DNA from: Oxytricha trifallax
Taxonomy: Eukaryota > Ciliophora > Spirotrichea > Sporadotrichida > Oxytrichidae
DNA: 64,000 nucleotides
Direction of reading: 5' to 3'
NCBI GenBank assembly: GCA_000711775.1
Contig: ARYC01000109.1
Coordinates: 186,001-250,000, forward strand
Numbering within the stretch: position 1 is the stretch's first letter; each line of letters opens with the position of its first letter. Under the pieces are notes generated by a model. That model had not been told where the DNA came from. It ran no database searches and worked only from the letters and a program-made list of their open reading frames with translations. Shown here piece after piece: positions 21,894-32,595 of the stretch. The translations under genes and the position numbers were made by a program.

Positions 21894-22862
21894 ATGCTGA
21901 GCCCAGATAACTAAGTCTCTCAGGTAATCATACCCTTCCTGTCCTCCCCATCGGTAGAGCTCCACCCATACCTGCTGCCGCCCACCCTCCGTGCCCAAAT
22001 AGAGCCTTCACCAATACCAGATGTGGCCATCTTCGACACCAGGCTCCGATGCCTGCTGGACAGCATGTCGACCTACCAGAGATCCCCCAGAGAGATCCAG
22101 GACATTGCCACCACCATCTTTGGCCAAAATGTTATCACTCATTACAAGGAGACGCTGGACAGTGCTATAGAGCTACGACTCTCGGTGCGCAAGCTCACCT
22201 TCCCCAGGGACGCCAACGATGGGAAGGAGGTGCTGTATGACGAAACGAGGGACGAGACCATAGGAGTGAGAAGGGCAGTACCTATTAGAGACGACGAGAC
22301 AGAGGACGGAGGTGGGGGCCTCCTAGACAACCTATAGGCAAAAACCCTAACGGCTAACCCATAAACCTCCATGGACGAGACATTGAGACTATCTGATGGT
22401 CAGATGGAGCGGACGTCCTCAGCGGATGCAGGTTTAGAATGTGCCGATTCTACGCCTAACTCCTCATCAGGGGGCTGCCTGTCTCCAGACTTGCATCGAT
22501 AACTGAACGAATTACTAGAGAAAATAAAACAACCTAAGTATTAACGGACAAATCCCTAACGGTCACTCAACTAATAACCTAGGGACCAACAGATCTTTAA
22601 AAAGCCCAGCAAAAGGCCAGCTGATAAAGACCTCCAGGAGATGTTCATTAGAGCCCCCCTCGGCCAGCGACGCCTACACCCTCACGGATTTCCCCTGGTG
22701 CTATTACGATTTCATTTAGAGATTTCCTCTAATCTAGAGAAGTTTAGCTTAGTAGCCTTAGGAAGCAATCTTATACAGATCAAGCAGATCTTCCTGAGCC
22801 ACTCCCCTAGAAAGACCTTCCAGGCACCCCCGCTGACTATAATCTCTTACCCCTAATTGTGA
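21894..22862 (+). CDS. GC-rich unknown gene, first exon(s)
   Basis: ATG 21894 to TGA 22860-22862 is one open frame of 322 codons with some TAA/TAG as Gln. The first 150 residues read as a convincing soluble protein, with SVELHPYLLPPTLRAQI, FGQNVITHYKETLDSAIEL and the acidic patch PIRDDETEDGGGG. After about 22640 other frames look equally good, so an intron, an IES or a frameshift may lie there. GC is near or above 50 percent against under 30 percent nearby. The family is not recognised. It could be a macronuclear-destined gene, a captured gene or a transferred gene. Confidence 0.5.
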
Positions 22863-22942
22863 CATGGGGTCGATCACCTGGGCATTTACTCCTTCCTTGG
22901 TCGATGCTCTGAAGCACCTGAGCCTCAAGGAGGTCTGAATGG

Positions 22943-23019
22943 GTTAGTTTATTTACCAATTACAATTTGGGGATCATCAATTAATCAATTAGATATATTT
23001 ATATATTTTTTAATTTTAG
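22943..23019 (+). other. Candidate 77-nt intron or IES
   Basis: AT-rich interval inside the GC-rich gene, beginning GTTAGT and ending TTTTAG. Both composition and borders fit a ciliate intron. An IES cannot be excluded. Confidence 0.4.
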
Positions 23020-23180
23020 GGAAAATGAAAATTGAGCGCAACTCCGCCTGGGCGTGTGCTGTGTGCCCCGAGTGCCCAAGTTCCCCCTAGTTTTCGAAGG
23101 GCTACAAAATGACCTTAAGATGGCCCCTCTAGCTCAACATTTCCTAAAAAACTCGAAGGCAAAAAAGTCTGGGAGATTTT
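23020..23180 (+). CDS. GC-rich unknown gene, internal exon
   Basis: Between two AT-rich GT...AG intervals. The best frame reads VPRVPKFPLVFEGLQNDL and APLAQHFLKNSKAKKSGRF. The composition equals that of the upstream exon. It is followed directly by the donor-like GTAAGT at 23181. Confidence 0.4.
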
Positions 23181-23243
23181 GTAAGTTTAAAAAATTTGAT
23201 CGTTTAATAGTTTAAATTAAGGGTTTAATTATCGTTTTAACAG
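23181..23243 (+). other. Candidate 63-nt intron
   Basis: Starts GTAAGT, is almost pure A/T and ends TTTTAACAG. These are classical spliceosomal borders. Another AT-rich stretch ending in ATAG follows, to about 23297. Confidence 0.5.
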
Positions 23244-23300
23244 CTGCCCTATTTTAATTAATTAAGATTTAAACATTAAAACTTAAATTCGATTATAGAA

Positions 23301-23700
23301 AAATGGAGTGCTCCCACTGCACCAGACCCTAGCAGGAAGACCCACGCCAGAATCGCCAAGATCGTCTCCTACTATGAATAGATCAGGACCAAGCAGTACA
23401 TTCCTCCCTTCGACAGCATTGTGGGCGAGGTCGAGGCCGCCCCTGAGGGTCGCGAGGAGGTCGAGGTGGCTTGGCATTGGTTCCTCGTGTATCTCCCACT
23501 TACAAGTAAAGGCTCCTGCAGAGATCCCTAAGTCACAGCTCCATAAGGGAGGTCTGGCCACTAGCCTGCATTCACGACAGAGACACATCTTCCTGATCAG
23601 GGATGGGACGAACAGCTTCTTGAAACTGAGAGAGATTCTTTTAGTAATATTCATAATGTTATATTTCACTTTCCACCCACTTTTGTATTTCTCGTAATGG
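23301..23700 (+). CDS. GC-rich unknown gene, last exon
   Basis: Open frame starting at codon 23301 and convincing to about 23650, with RKTHARIAKIVSYYEQIRT, YIPPFDSIVGEVEAAPE and EEVEVAWHWFLVYLP. TAA/TAG are used as Gln three times. After about 23660 the sequence becomes AT-rich and is probably the 3' end, although no TGA is reached at once. The strand and frame agree with the upstream exons being one gene. No known domain was recognised. Confidence 0.45.
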
Positions 23701-24149
23701 GTTTTCATTTTTCTCATTTTCACTTTGCAATAACGATGTATTATTTAATTTAAACAACCCACGATTGCTTAAAAAATTACTCTTGGGGTTTTAATTAAAT
23801 ATAAATCAAATAAAATTAAAAAAATAATATTTATAAAGTATCATTTATTTATGACATTTTTGTATTTTGAGACTTTTTACATTGACTATTTTTTCACTAA
23901 TTTGACTGAATGCCTCATACTACTAGACCCTAATGACAAAAAATGCAAGAGCATCTCCAATCGCACACAATGCTTAAACACATAGAGGTTTTAGTGTAGG
24001 GTTCTTTACAGGCAGTATTTATATTGAAGAGAGAAAGTATATGCATATTATTATATTTATTATATTTACTACAGATGAGAGGTTAAATGCAAACATTAAT
24101 ACCACATATATTCACATTAACTTAGTATGATCAAACAATCATGTGAACA

Positions 24150-24330
24150 TCTTCAGTAGTAACGACAATACTCGCAAATCTCGAAGCAGTTAGAAGGCTT
24201 GAGCTAGCGTATTTCAAGCAGTCTCTGCTGCACTGATCATTTGAAAGCGCATGATGTGGGTAGCCTTATTCAAGCAAAGACTGTCAGCATAAACGTAGTG
24301 AGGATGGAATGTGAAGAAGTGATAGAAAAA
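24150..24330 (-). CDS. Small gene piece of raised GC
   Basis: A minus-strand frame reads ASSSLLTASRFASIVVTTED within about 55 codons whose GC exceeds that of the flanks. No start, stop or domain can be set. It is perhaps a macronuclear-destined segment of the minus-strand genes further right. Confidence 0.25.
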
Positions 24331-24339
24331 ATATCGAAA

Positions 24340-25080
24340 TCAACTTAATAAATAGTTTAAATACCACTATATATGTTTCTATTAGTGATTAATAAAAAAA
24401 TAAATTTAAGTATAATATATATTAATAATAAATAAAATGTAAATACATTATGGAGATGAGAAAGTGAGGTAAAAGTAGCAAATTAAAATTCCTTTTGATC
24501 TTAAATAATGATTTAAAACTTAGTCTTTTTAGAATCATTTTAATTATTTTATATATTATTCTAATATTTTTAAAAAAATCGATATAAATAATAAAATTTG
24601 ACTTTTAAATATAAATTAATTTACAAATCTTGTGAAAAATAGTTAATTATTTATAGAAGTAATGATTATTTAAACGCTTTTAAGAATGTTAACTTTATTT
24701 AATTTATATTAAATTATTAAATTAAAAGTGAGTGAAATGCCCAACTTCAATTTACACTAAAATGAATAAGTTTGATAATGAGTCAAAAAATTAATTATAT
24801 TTTATTAATTCTAAAGATATACTATCATATTTTAAAAGATAGCAAAGTGTGGGACTAGCGACAATCGGCAAATACAATTTATAATGAAATATAAATAGCT
24901 TAAAATAGATTTATAGATATTTCATTTATAAATTCTAGAATCTTAGTTGAAGATTGTTTATCTAGAAACCTGATAAAGTTATTACATAAAGCTTTGAAAA
25001 TCAGTAAAAATTATCACCAACAAACTCATTAGCAGGTCAAATTAACCATTATACCCTAGAGAAAATACAATTCAAGGGAT
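24340..25080. other. AT-rich region without recognised gene
   Basis: No protein-like frame or repeat was recognised. Confidence 0.45.
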
Positions 25081-25219
25081 CAATCAATGAGAAGCAGATA
25101 AAACAAACAAAAGATTCAGATCAGGTCACCCCCATCTTCTTGTGTTTACTATAACATCTACTCGCAGTAAATAAAAAGCTTTTAAAGCATTTTAAAAATA
25201 CTGTTCAACATCAAATGTT

Positions 25220-25500
25220 CAAAGACTCAATTTACAACTAATAATCATAGGGGGCTACCTCATTGGCTGTAGTGAAATTCAAAGTAATAATAAACTTACA
25301 TTAAATATTTCAGGCCAACCCACTATCATGAAGTAGAGAGAGTCATAAATTGGTATGATGACGAGAACGGCTCCATTCAAAACTAAGGTTGGCATGCCGA
25401 TGAAGATCAATCGTTATTCTAAAATCATAAATTAATGAATAGAGAAAGACCTCTCTTTCGAATATAGGTTCAGTTAGTTAAAGTTCTTTGTTAATTTACT
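25220..25500 (-). CDS. Unknown membrane protein piece with a 33-nt intron
   Basis: Minus strand. One frame reads RLIFIGMPTLVLNGAVLV followed by IIPIYDSLYFMIVGWPEIF. This is a long hydrophobic stretch that would make one or two membrane segments. It is followed by GTAAGT and, 33 nt later, TACAG, after which the frame continues PMRQPPMIISCKL to a TGA near 25222. An in-frame ATG lies near 25430. Plus-strand frames over the same interval also look partly coding, so strand choice rests on the hydrophobic pattern and splice signals. The protein is not recognised. Confidence 0.4.
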
Positions 25501-25727
25501 TATTTTACTAAAATATGTGAAAGGGTGCACTGATTAAATATGGCAAAATAGGACCAATGAATGAATATATTATCATCAAAAGAGATAAAATCAGAATCTC
25601 TCAATAAACATGGGAAAAATTGCTTGAAAACAGAGAGTCTCTATATATACTACAAATCAAAGTTATAAACATTGATCTTTGCTAAATAGCCCAAAAGAGC
25701 GTCACAACAAATAACTCTAATGTAAAG

Positions 25728-26168
25728 TTTAATTTAACGGGGGGGGGGGGAAGTTCCTGCCCCAAAATTTTATATGCACCCAAGGGGGGAAGTTTCCTGC
25801 CCCCAAAAAGGTAGTTACCTGCCCCATACATAAAAATATGCAATTTTATAATTTTCAAAGAATCTTTATCATCTATTATTATGTAGTTTTTTTTTAAATT
25901 TAGCTTCAAATATCATTTCTACCTTGATAATCAATTTAAAATTTAATGAAAATTACATTAATTATAAAAAAAACACTTATTTTAGCCTTGTCAATAATAT
26001 ATAATTTGATAAAGAATAATTATGTACCTTGAAAATTATATAATAATAAATGTTGTATAGTACATGGTTATGGTTATTGAAATTGAAATTAATTTGTTTC
26101 TATTAATTTATTGCAAAAACATAAAATTTAATGTTGGGGGCAGGAAACTTCCCCCCCCCAATTTAACC
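25728..26168. mobile_element. G-run inverted-repeat element
   Basis: The left end has a run of about 12 G followed by AAGTTCCTGCCCC. The right end is its complement, GGGGGCAGGAAACTTCCCCC near 26135-26160. Two further degenerate copies of the GAAGTTTCCTGCCCCC word lie inside the left end at 25786-25829. The interior is AT-rich with no gene. Length is about 440 bp, MITE-like. Confidence 0.65.
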
Positions 26169-26419
26169 ATCATACTTTTTCAAAAAACTCAAAGTAAGCA
26201 ACATGTCACCAACGTAGTAACCAAGAATGTAAAAACAACTGAAATATTTATAAAATAAGTTAAATAAATATAAATAATGATACTGTAATACAATCAATTA
26301 AAAACCTAGTCTATTATATAATTCTCCATTGAATATGAGCAAATAGTCTGTACAGTTATATTCAAATTCATAGAGTTTACAAAATAAAATGTATTTAAAA
26401 GAGTGAAATCATTAGTATA

Positions 26420-26969
26420 AGGTGATTAATAAAATAATTGTGACTAGATTGGTAATATAATGCAGTTTTAAGAGACTATGCGAATAGAATCTGAGTAGTT
26501 TTAAGCGCTAATCAGACATTTCTTACAAAATCAACCATGACAAAAACACTAAAGCTAAGCTAGTATCAGCCTTTGTAGTAGGCAATCTTGCCACTAGTGC
26601 TATAAGAGCAACAGTATCTTATTATGGTAATTCTTTCTAAAAATGTCTTGATTTCGCTGCATCTTTCCAAAATACTTGTACCATTAGTGGAATTCTCACT
26701 ATAGATGATAGCTCAATACAGTAGAAGAATTCCAGTGACTGCTCTATCGTTTTTGCGCGAGTTTTGGGTCTTAAATCTTCAGGAAATGGGTGAGGTAAAT
26801 GTCTGGTCTCGAGTATGTTCATCTCTCTTTCGTAGTAATCATCCTCCACTGAGTAATCCCACTGATATCTATTTCTCACTACACAGTTCTTTTTGTGACT
26901 GAAAAATTTCTCTAAAAGGAAAGCATGGTTTACGAACGCAATCGTGCTGCTTAGAAACCTATTTCTCAT
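26420..26969 (-). CDS. Unknown gene piece
   Basis: Minus-strand frame open from 26969 down to a TGA near 26420, with TAA/TAG as Gln. The portion to about 26560 is clearly protein-like, for example RNRYQWDYSVEDDYYEREMN and HLPHPFPEDLRPKTRAKTIE. The remainder loses that character, so the coding part may stop near 26550. An ATG at 26967-26969 gives a possible start but could be internal. GC is raised relative to both flanks. No domain was recognised. Confidence 0.45.
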
Positions 26970-27059
26970 TTTTAAAGCTTATTATATTATTATTTAATTA
27001 CATTTGCAATTATTTTAACTCTTTTAACTAGAATGATCTATTAACTATTTATCTTATTA

Positions 27060-27260
27060 TGTTTAAATAGGTAAATTTTTCAAATCACCTTTAGGAACTC
27101 ATCAAAAACTTTGTTTTTACTATTCTCCACAAATAATTCAATAAATGTCAACAATAGACTCTTTCAGATATGGCGCTCTAATGATTATATTAAATGTCCT
27201 AAAATAGGGTCAGGGTCGCTGTTACCTCCACTCAGCTTGCTTCAAAAGTAGGTGCGAACA
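27060..27260 (-). CDS. Small gene piece upstream of the previous one
   Basis: Minus strand, readable as SGGNSDPDPILGHLIQSLER and then TFIELFVENSKNKVFDEFLK with a TGA between them. It may be the same gene as 26420-26969, with the AT-rich gap as intron or IES. It is short and uncertain. Confidence 0.3.
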
Positions 27261-27299
27261 AAGTCTCTTATCTTAATAATAAATTTTAGCTAACGACCC

Positions 27300-29700
27300 T
27301 ACATTGATCCAAAATGGTGAATGAAGTAGTAATTGTATCTAACCCAGGAAAGAAATACATTGAAAATGTGATATACAATAGTTCTACAAATATGATAAAT
27401 TATAAGTATATAATAACAAATAAATTGAGGACAGAATCCATTTAATATAAGTCATCCTAAAACCGTCACTTATTATTTATATTATAATCGTAGGTCCCAT
27501 ATAACCTATATTTGAATAAATTCTTTATTATAATTATAATATTTCAGAATTTCAAATCATATTAAAGTTAGATAAAAAATTAATATCAATATTCTTAATT
27601 ATAATTAATTATTTGGTTAACTATACTTTATTTTTAAAATCATTGAGTTATAGTTAATCACTTAAAAATTTTTTATAATTATTTTGATGGATTATTTATT
27701 CAATTAATCACAATCCAAAATTTGGTGTAATTTATAAAGAATAAAAGAATATGATTACTAATATAATTATTTATCTCCGTTATATAGTGTAAATATGTAG
27801 TGATATTTATTTATTTATTTAATCAACTTAATGCACCTAAATATAATAATAAAAGTCTTGAAATTACTGCTTTTTTAATCATATTAATATTAACTTTTAG
27901 AAGTCTTAGATAATTTCCATCAAAGTAGAATTCAGAAACTCAAGAATGTAAAATTAGGGCAGAGATAAATTAATCAACGAGTCTAATTTAAAAAGTAAAA
28001 ATCTGCAGGAGTCCTTAGTTTTCTTTGCATTGAGCTCTTTAAAACTAAATAAAATGTTTGATTTATTTACTAAATTTTAAATATTTGTATATAGCCACTG
28101 TAAATATGGGATTTTATACAAATCAATCATGCACAATTATTTTAATTTAAGGGCTCTAGCTACATGATAAAAGTAATAAAGTTTAAGTATACCACCAAGT
28201 GTAGATGAATTGTAGACGCATTTTAAGAATAAGAGATGTGTAAGCCTTCTTGGGGATCTCTCAATTATATTTTGGTCAATCATGATGCTTGATTATTTCT
28301 TCCTAAGCAGATGAATAAGCTGGACATTTAATAATCACATAGCAGCATATACTGAATCAAATGATATCACAGAAAGGCAGTCATTACAATGTTTAATCCT
28401 TAACTTCATTTATATTACAGAAAGTAAAAAGTAAAAGAATTAAAACTATAACCAAGATTCGTATACAAAATAGTAGAAAATAGCGTTAGTTTATATCAAC
28501 ACACTTGAAATTATTTCCAACTATAATTCTTCAAGAATAACTAAATTAAATAGGCAATATTCATCACTAACCAGTTACAAGAGAAAAGTGATAAGAAGCA
28601 AATTCTGAATGCTCAGAATTAGATATGGAACAGATTTAAACCCTATCATAGCTTTAAAAGACAATTAAAGAAACTAAACAAAATATATAATGAAAGCATT
28701 AAATCTTTAAGATTACTCCCATTCAGTAGTAGTATACAATATGCATTTCAGACATCATGTGAATGAATTAGTTGTATGGATAAACAGTAAATAATTAGAT
28801 GTTATAATGAAGAAATGATATGAGGGAAGATGAACAGCAATTGTCAGTAAATGACGGCAAATTTGATGGTCTTTAAGATTCTAATGTCAGATAATTATTG
28901 CATTCTACACTGATAATGTCATTAATATGTTGTTTATTTTACGAATAATCTTGCATTTTAACTTAAATTAATTTCTCTGCTACTTTTAAATCAAGAACAT
29001 TTGTGGATACTTTAAATGGAAATTAAAACTTTTCTTCGTGATAATAAACTAGTTCATTCTAAAATGCCTCCGTAACTACATTCAAAAGATGTGTTTGCAT
29101 TAACATTTAGATATTCATCACTTTTTATATATAATTGGCAAACTACAATCTAATAATAAAGTAGAAATATTATAAATGTCATAACTTTAAATTATTGATT
29201 AAATTGCAGTTGTTTTTAGATTTAGTTTAAATCTTTTGAAATTGAAGAAATAGATATAATAATCAATACTCTAATTTCTTTATTTTCTATAAGGACTTAA
29301 CTAACTATAAGTGTAATCGATTTAAGATCAAACCCTGTCCATTCTAGAGTAAAAACCTCTCCATCCAAATCTTTATGTATTACCAAATCAGAGTTCTCTA
29401 AGACTTCTAATCTATTAGTTGCAATTCTACTTATGGGAAAATAGAAGACTCTTTAGTTTACTGTCAAGCAAATACTTTCATATTGGTAAGTCTCCGGAGA
29501 TTTACTATTTTGAATTGAATTTTACCTAGCGATCCTTTTAATCAAAATTACCTTATTAATATCAAAATTTTACAGTTTCTAAGTGTTTCAAGTATCTTCT
29601 TATCATTGCGAGGCTTGGTTGGATGCAAAAGTAAGCAAAAATCGTAAAATTAATAACAACGTTAATAGGCCAATATTTTTCAAAGATGCTCTGAGCATTT
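27300..29700. other. 2.4 kb AT-rich region, at most traces of genes
   Basis: Mostly A/T. Around 28170-28320 on the minus strand a short stretch reads EIPKKAYTSLILKMRLQF with two TGA codons just upstream. It is too short to call. Nothing else was recognised. Confidence 0.45.
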
Positions 29701-29784
29701 TTGCTAAAGGAACCTATGAAGTTATCTAGTCATCTCTTGGTATAAAGGCTAATGGTGTTATAACATATCTTAAAGAAGTTTTAT

Positions 29785-29935
29785 TTCTATTCAGGAGGTC
29801 CCGGAGGTTCCGGAATTTCCGGAGGTCTCGGAGGTTCCGGATGTTTCGGAGATCTCGGAGGTCTCGGAGGTTCCGGATGTTTCGGAAGTTCCTGAGGTCT
29901 TGGAGGTTCCGGAGGTTTCGGAGTTCAACAATGTC
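29785..29935. repeat. 9-bp minisatellite GGAGGTTCC-like
   Basis: About sixteen tandem, slightly varied copies of a 9-bp unit (GGAGGTTCC / GGAGGTCTC / GGATGTTTC). On the plus strand it can be read as Gly/Ser-rich (GGPGGSG) and on the minus strand as LRNLRD repeats. GC is far above the surroundings. It is probably non-coding. Confidence 0.8.
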
Positions 29936-30226
29936 TGGAGTAATCAATAGAAGAATTTAAGATGGTTTTGCTAGAAAATCTCGGTAGATTGACTATAGAC
30001 ATAAATTTGAAGAAGTAAAAGTAATTTGAGATATCGTTGGCCTGACCAAGAATTGTTCTTTTGGAGCTATTGAGAAGCTGAAGTAGACTATCAAATCAAC
30101 TTAACTTTTGAGTTCCATGAAAAGATCTATGTTCACTAAGTTAAACCCACTATACTCAAGTCATCATTGACCTTTTAATATATCTAAACTAGGAGTCATT
30201 ATGAGAATATATCTTATTTCAGCCAA

Positions 30227-31220
30227 TTGCTAAATAAACTTGGAGACTCTAGTAATCAGAATTTAAATTTAAATTCAAAAAGAATTTTGCAAATTATCAA
30301 TAAACATATACTGCAGAATGATATGTCAATCAGGAAGCTTCTAAAGCGTCCATTACCTTATAATATTTCTCAGATTCAGATGTCTAGACTCAGTAAAATA
30401 TTCTGCAACATTCTTAAGTTACAGATTAATTAGTAATCTCACTAATACCATGCTCAGTGGTAGTGACTATCTGTAAAAGTAAAAGCTAAAAATCAGATGG
30501 CGCTAAATAAATTTTTAAAAGATGCTTGCTACCTGATTAAAGTCTAGAATTTCTAACCAATTAGAGTACCTTGCAGCTTCAGGCAGGAATGACATTAGAA
30601 TAGAGATGCGTCATGTTTCATCGATAATTTCCTGAGCTTCGAATATCACCAACAAAGCTTTCTAAAATTTCAAGGACAGTGAAATAAAGAAAAAATTCAT
30701 CAGAGTATGCAAGTACATGAGCCCAATTTAAAACCTAAAAACAAAAGAATTGTTTGAATTGATGAAAAGTAATCTATCTGTTGCTCTCCAAGAAAGAAGG
30801 AAGATTATTTTCATCGATGAAGTGATTTTCACTTACTCAACAAATCTCAAGCAAGAGTTCAGCAATCGCCATCAAAATATTGTTGTGAAAGACAAATTAT
30901 AATTTACAAAAAGCATAGCGGTAGTTGCAGGAGTGTCTCCAGACAGAGGCTTGGATCTTTACTATAGTTATGACAGATCTGTTAACATTGATAAGTTCTA
31001 TGACTTTATTGTGGGATTATATGAACAGAACTCTGAGAGGAAGCTTGCTAGTTCTAGATAATTTACGGGTGCATCATAGTAAAAATTCAAAGCTTTAACC
31101 TAAGAACTGGGCATTACTCTAATTTTTACCCATCCATACTCATCCTAATATAATCCTATTAAAATTATTTCTCTTTACTTAAGAACTAATTCAAGAGAAT
31201 TAAATTAAGATAGATGGGTA
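30227..31220 (+). pseudogene. DDE transposase of Tc1/mariner-IS630 type, decayed
   Basis: Catalytic core blocks in order are KIIFIDEVIFTY near 30805 (first Asp), a 45-residue AVVAGVSPDRGLDLYYSYD region, LLVLDNLRVHHSKNSK near 31045 (second Asp) and HPYSSQYNPIKI near 31130. The third acidic residue, normally Glu in NPIE, is Lys here. The second block lies in a different frame from the first and third, so at least two indels are present, and TGA codons occur near 30466 and 30589. An N-terminal piece (30227-30433) in the same frame may be the DNA-binding part. No inverted ends were found. It differs clearly from the TBE transposases. Confidence 0.65.
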
Positions 31221-31449
31221 ATACTAAAGATTTGATGCTAAGAGAGTGTTGGGATAAGCCTTTAATATTATTAATGATGAAACGATAAGAAAAATTTGCA
31301 AGAAAAGTTAAAAAAAGTTTGATTTATGATGTTAATTTTTAGTCATGGTTTAAACTAAAATATTAAATCTCATCGAATTATTATTCATCTTTCCTGTGTC
31401 TGATTAAGATTCAAATATCGTGGTTTTAGCTTCTATGAGGCGAGTTCCC

Positions 31450-32158
31450 TCATTTGGTCTGGTTCATTTGCTTGCTGAAGCATGCTCTAATCTCCTGAAC
31501 CGCTTAAGTGATAAAACTTTTGGAGGTGACTGCTTTGGTTTTCTAGCCTTTATTAGTTTTGTTGAAGCTTTCAAAAGTTGCATTGTCCTCCCATATTTCT
31601 CTAAATTTATTAAGTTTAGGGTAAGTAAATTTACTTGATATGAATGGGTGGCTGGTCAACTATGAGAACTAATCATCAGAGATTAGTATGAAGTCATTCT
31701 TCTGACCCTGACCATCAACGCCGTTCCTGATCACCCTCGACTTGTTGATGATAAGTGAGAGATACTCGGGTTGGATTGTATTGAGAATGTTGAAAAAGTA
31801 TTGCCTGTCAATTGGCTTGGATTTCTCTGACATATCAGACAGGTAAATGCTCAGCTCTTAATCGTCACACACTTGCAAGCAGAGATGCCTTACTGAAAGT
31901 TCATCATACTTTGGGACCTTCACCATCTATATCTGATCCATTTTCAGAAGCCTCTTGCTTCCCTTAAAAATTAATCGGAGGTATTCTCTGTTGATCCCCT
32001 CTATCGGAGGGATGTAATATCCCACTATAAATGTTAGTGGCAAAATCTTTACGAATCTCAGTTAGATATGAGTAGATGTCAATTTTAGACCTAAAATTTC
32101 CCCCAAGCTCGTGGGGTGTGATCTTCAGAATGCTGTCCTCTAGTTAGCCATCACTCAT
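31450..32158 (-). CDS. Unknown protein, divergent partner of the helicase gene
   Basis: Minus strand, ATG 32156-32158 to TGA 31450-31452, about 235 codons with a single frameshift near 32030 and TAA/TAG used as Gln several times. After the shift the frame is continuous and very protein-like: YLRLIFKGSKRLLKMDQI, DRQYFFNILNTIQPEYLSLI, NDFILISDDQFSQLTSHPF and a tail ending RACFSKQMNQTK. There is no signal peptide or membrane segment. It is divergently arranged with the SecA-like gene across 437 bp, so the two could share a promoter region. I do not recognise the family. The YFFNILNT..PEYL block is the best search handle. Confidence 0.55.
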
Positions 32159-32595
32159 TTAAAATTGATGGTGTGATTTTTTTGAGAAATTTTTTACATA
32201 AGTGATATTCCCTATAGCTAATTAAAAATAAAATATTAATACTTACTTTAACTATAAAAAAAACAGCGATTTCAATTGTTATGATTTTTATGAATGTGGA
32301 AAAATATTAATAAGTGTATATTTTCCAAAAAGGGTGGGGGTCTTTGTGATCGTTATTTATAAAAATGAGAATTTTAAGCTTGTGATTATTTTTAATTTTT
32401 TTTGACATTTTTGTGATTTTTGTGATCTTTTTGGACATTTTTTGTGATTTTTTAAAAAATTTTGCTGACAAAAATTTTAATCACATTCTCCCCCTTTTTT
32501 TAATATATAACCCATTAAAGAGATTGAGTTCAAGATTAAGTAATTAAATTTGAATTTATTAAAATTAAAAAAATCACAGATTCAAAATTTTTAAA
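32159..32595. promoter_or_regulatory. Divergent intergenic region
   Basis: 437 bp between two outward-facing start codons. It is strongly AT-rich with repeated TTTTTGTGAT words around 32395-32450 and a T7 run near 32498. Position suggests a shared promoter. No defined motif is recognised. Confidence 0.4.

Larger units (their letters stand above)
21641..23792. mobile_element. Possible element with C4A4 inverted ends around a GC-rich gene
   Basis: AAAACCCCAAGAGTATTTTT at 21641 is matched in inverse orientation by AAAAAATTACTCTTGGGGTT ending at 23790, with one mismatch over about 22 bp. The enclosed 2.15 kb contains a GC-rich gene quite unlike its surroundings. The telomere-like termini resemble those of TBE transposons, but no transposase is recognisable and the repeats are short. 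Association by chance with a macronuclear-destined locus remains possible. Confidence 0.4.

Noticed and set aside
22142..22372. Minus-strand frame over the GC-rich gene.
   Set aside because: It is antisense to a much longer, more convincing plus-strand frame. High GC leaves several frames open.
29726..29947. Minus-strand frame of LRNLRD repeats.
   Set aside because: It is only the translation of the 9-bp minisatellite. All frames stay open because the unit length is a multiple of three.
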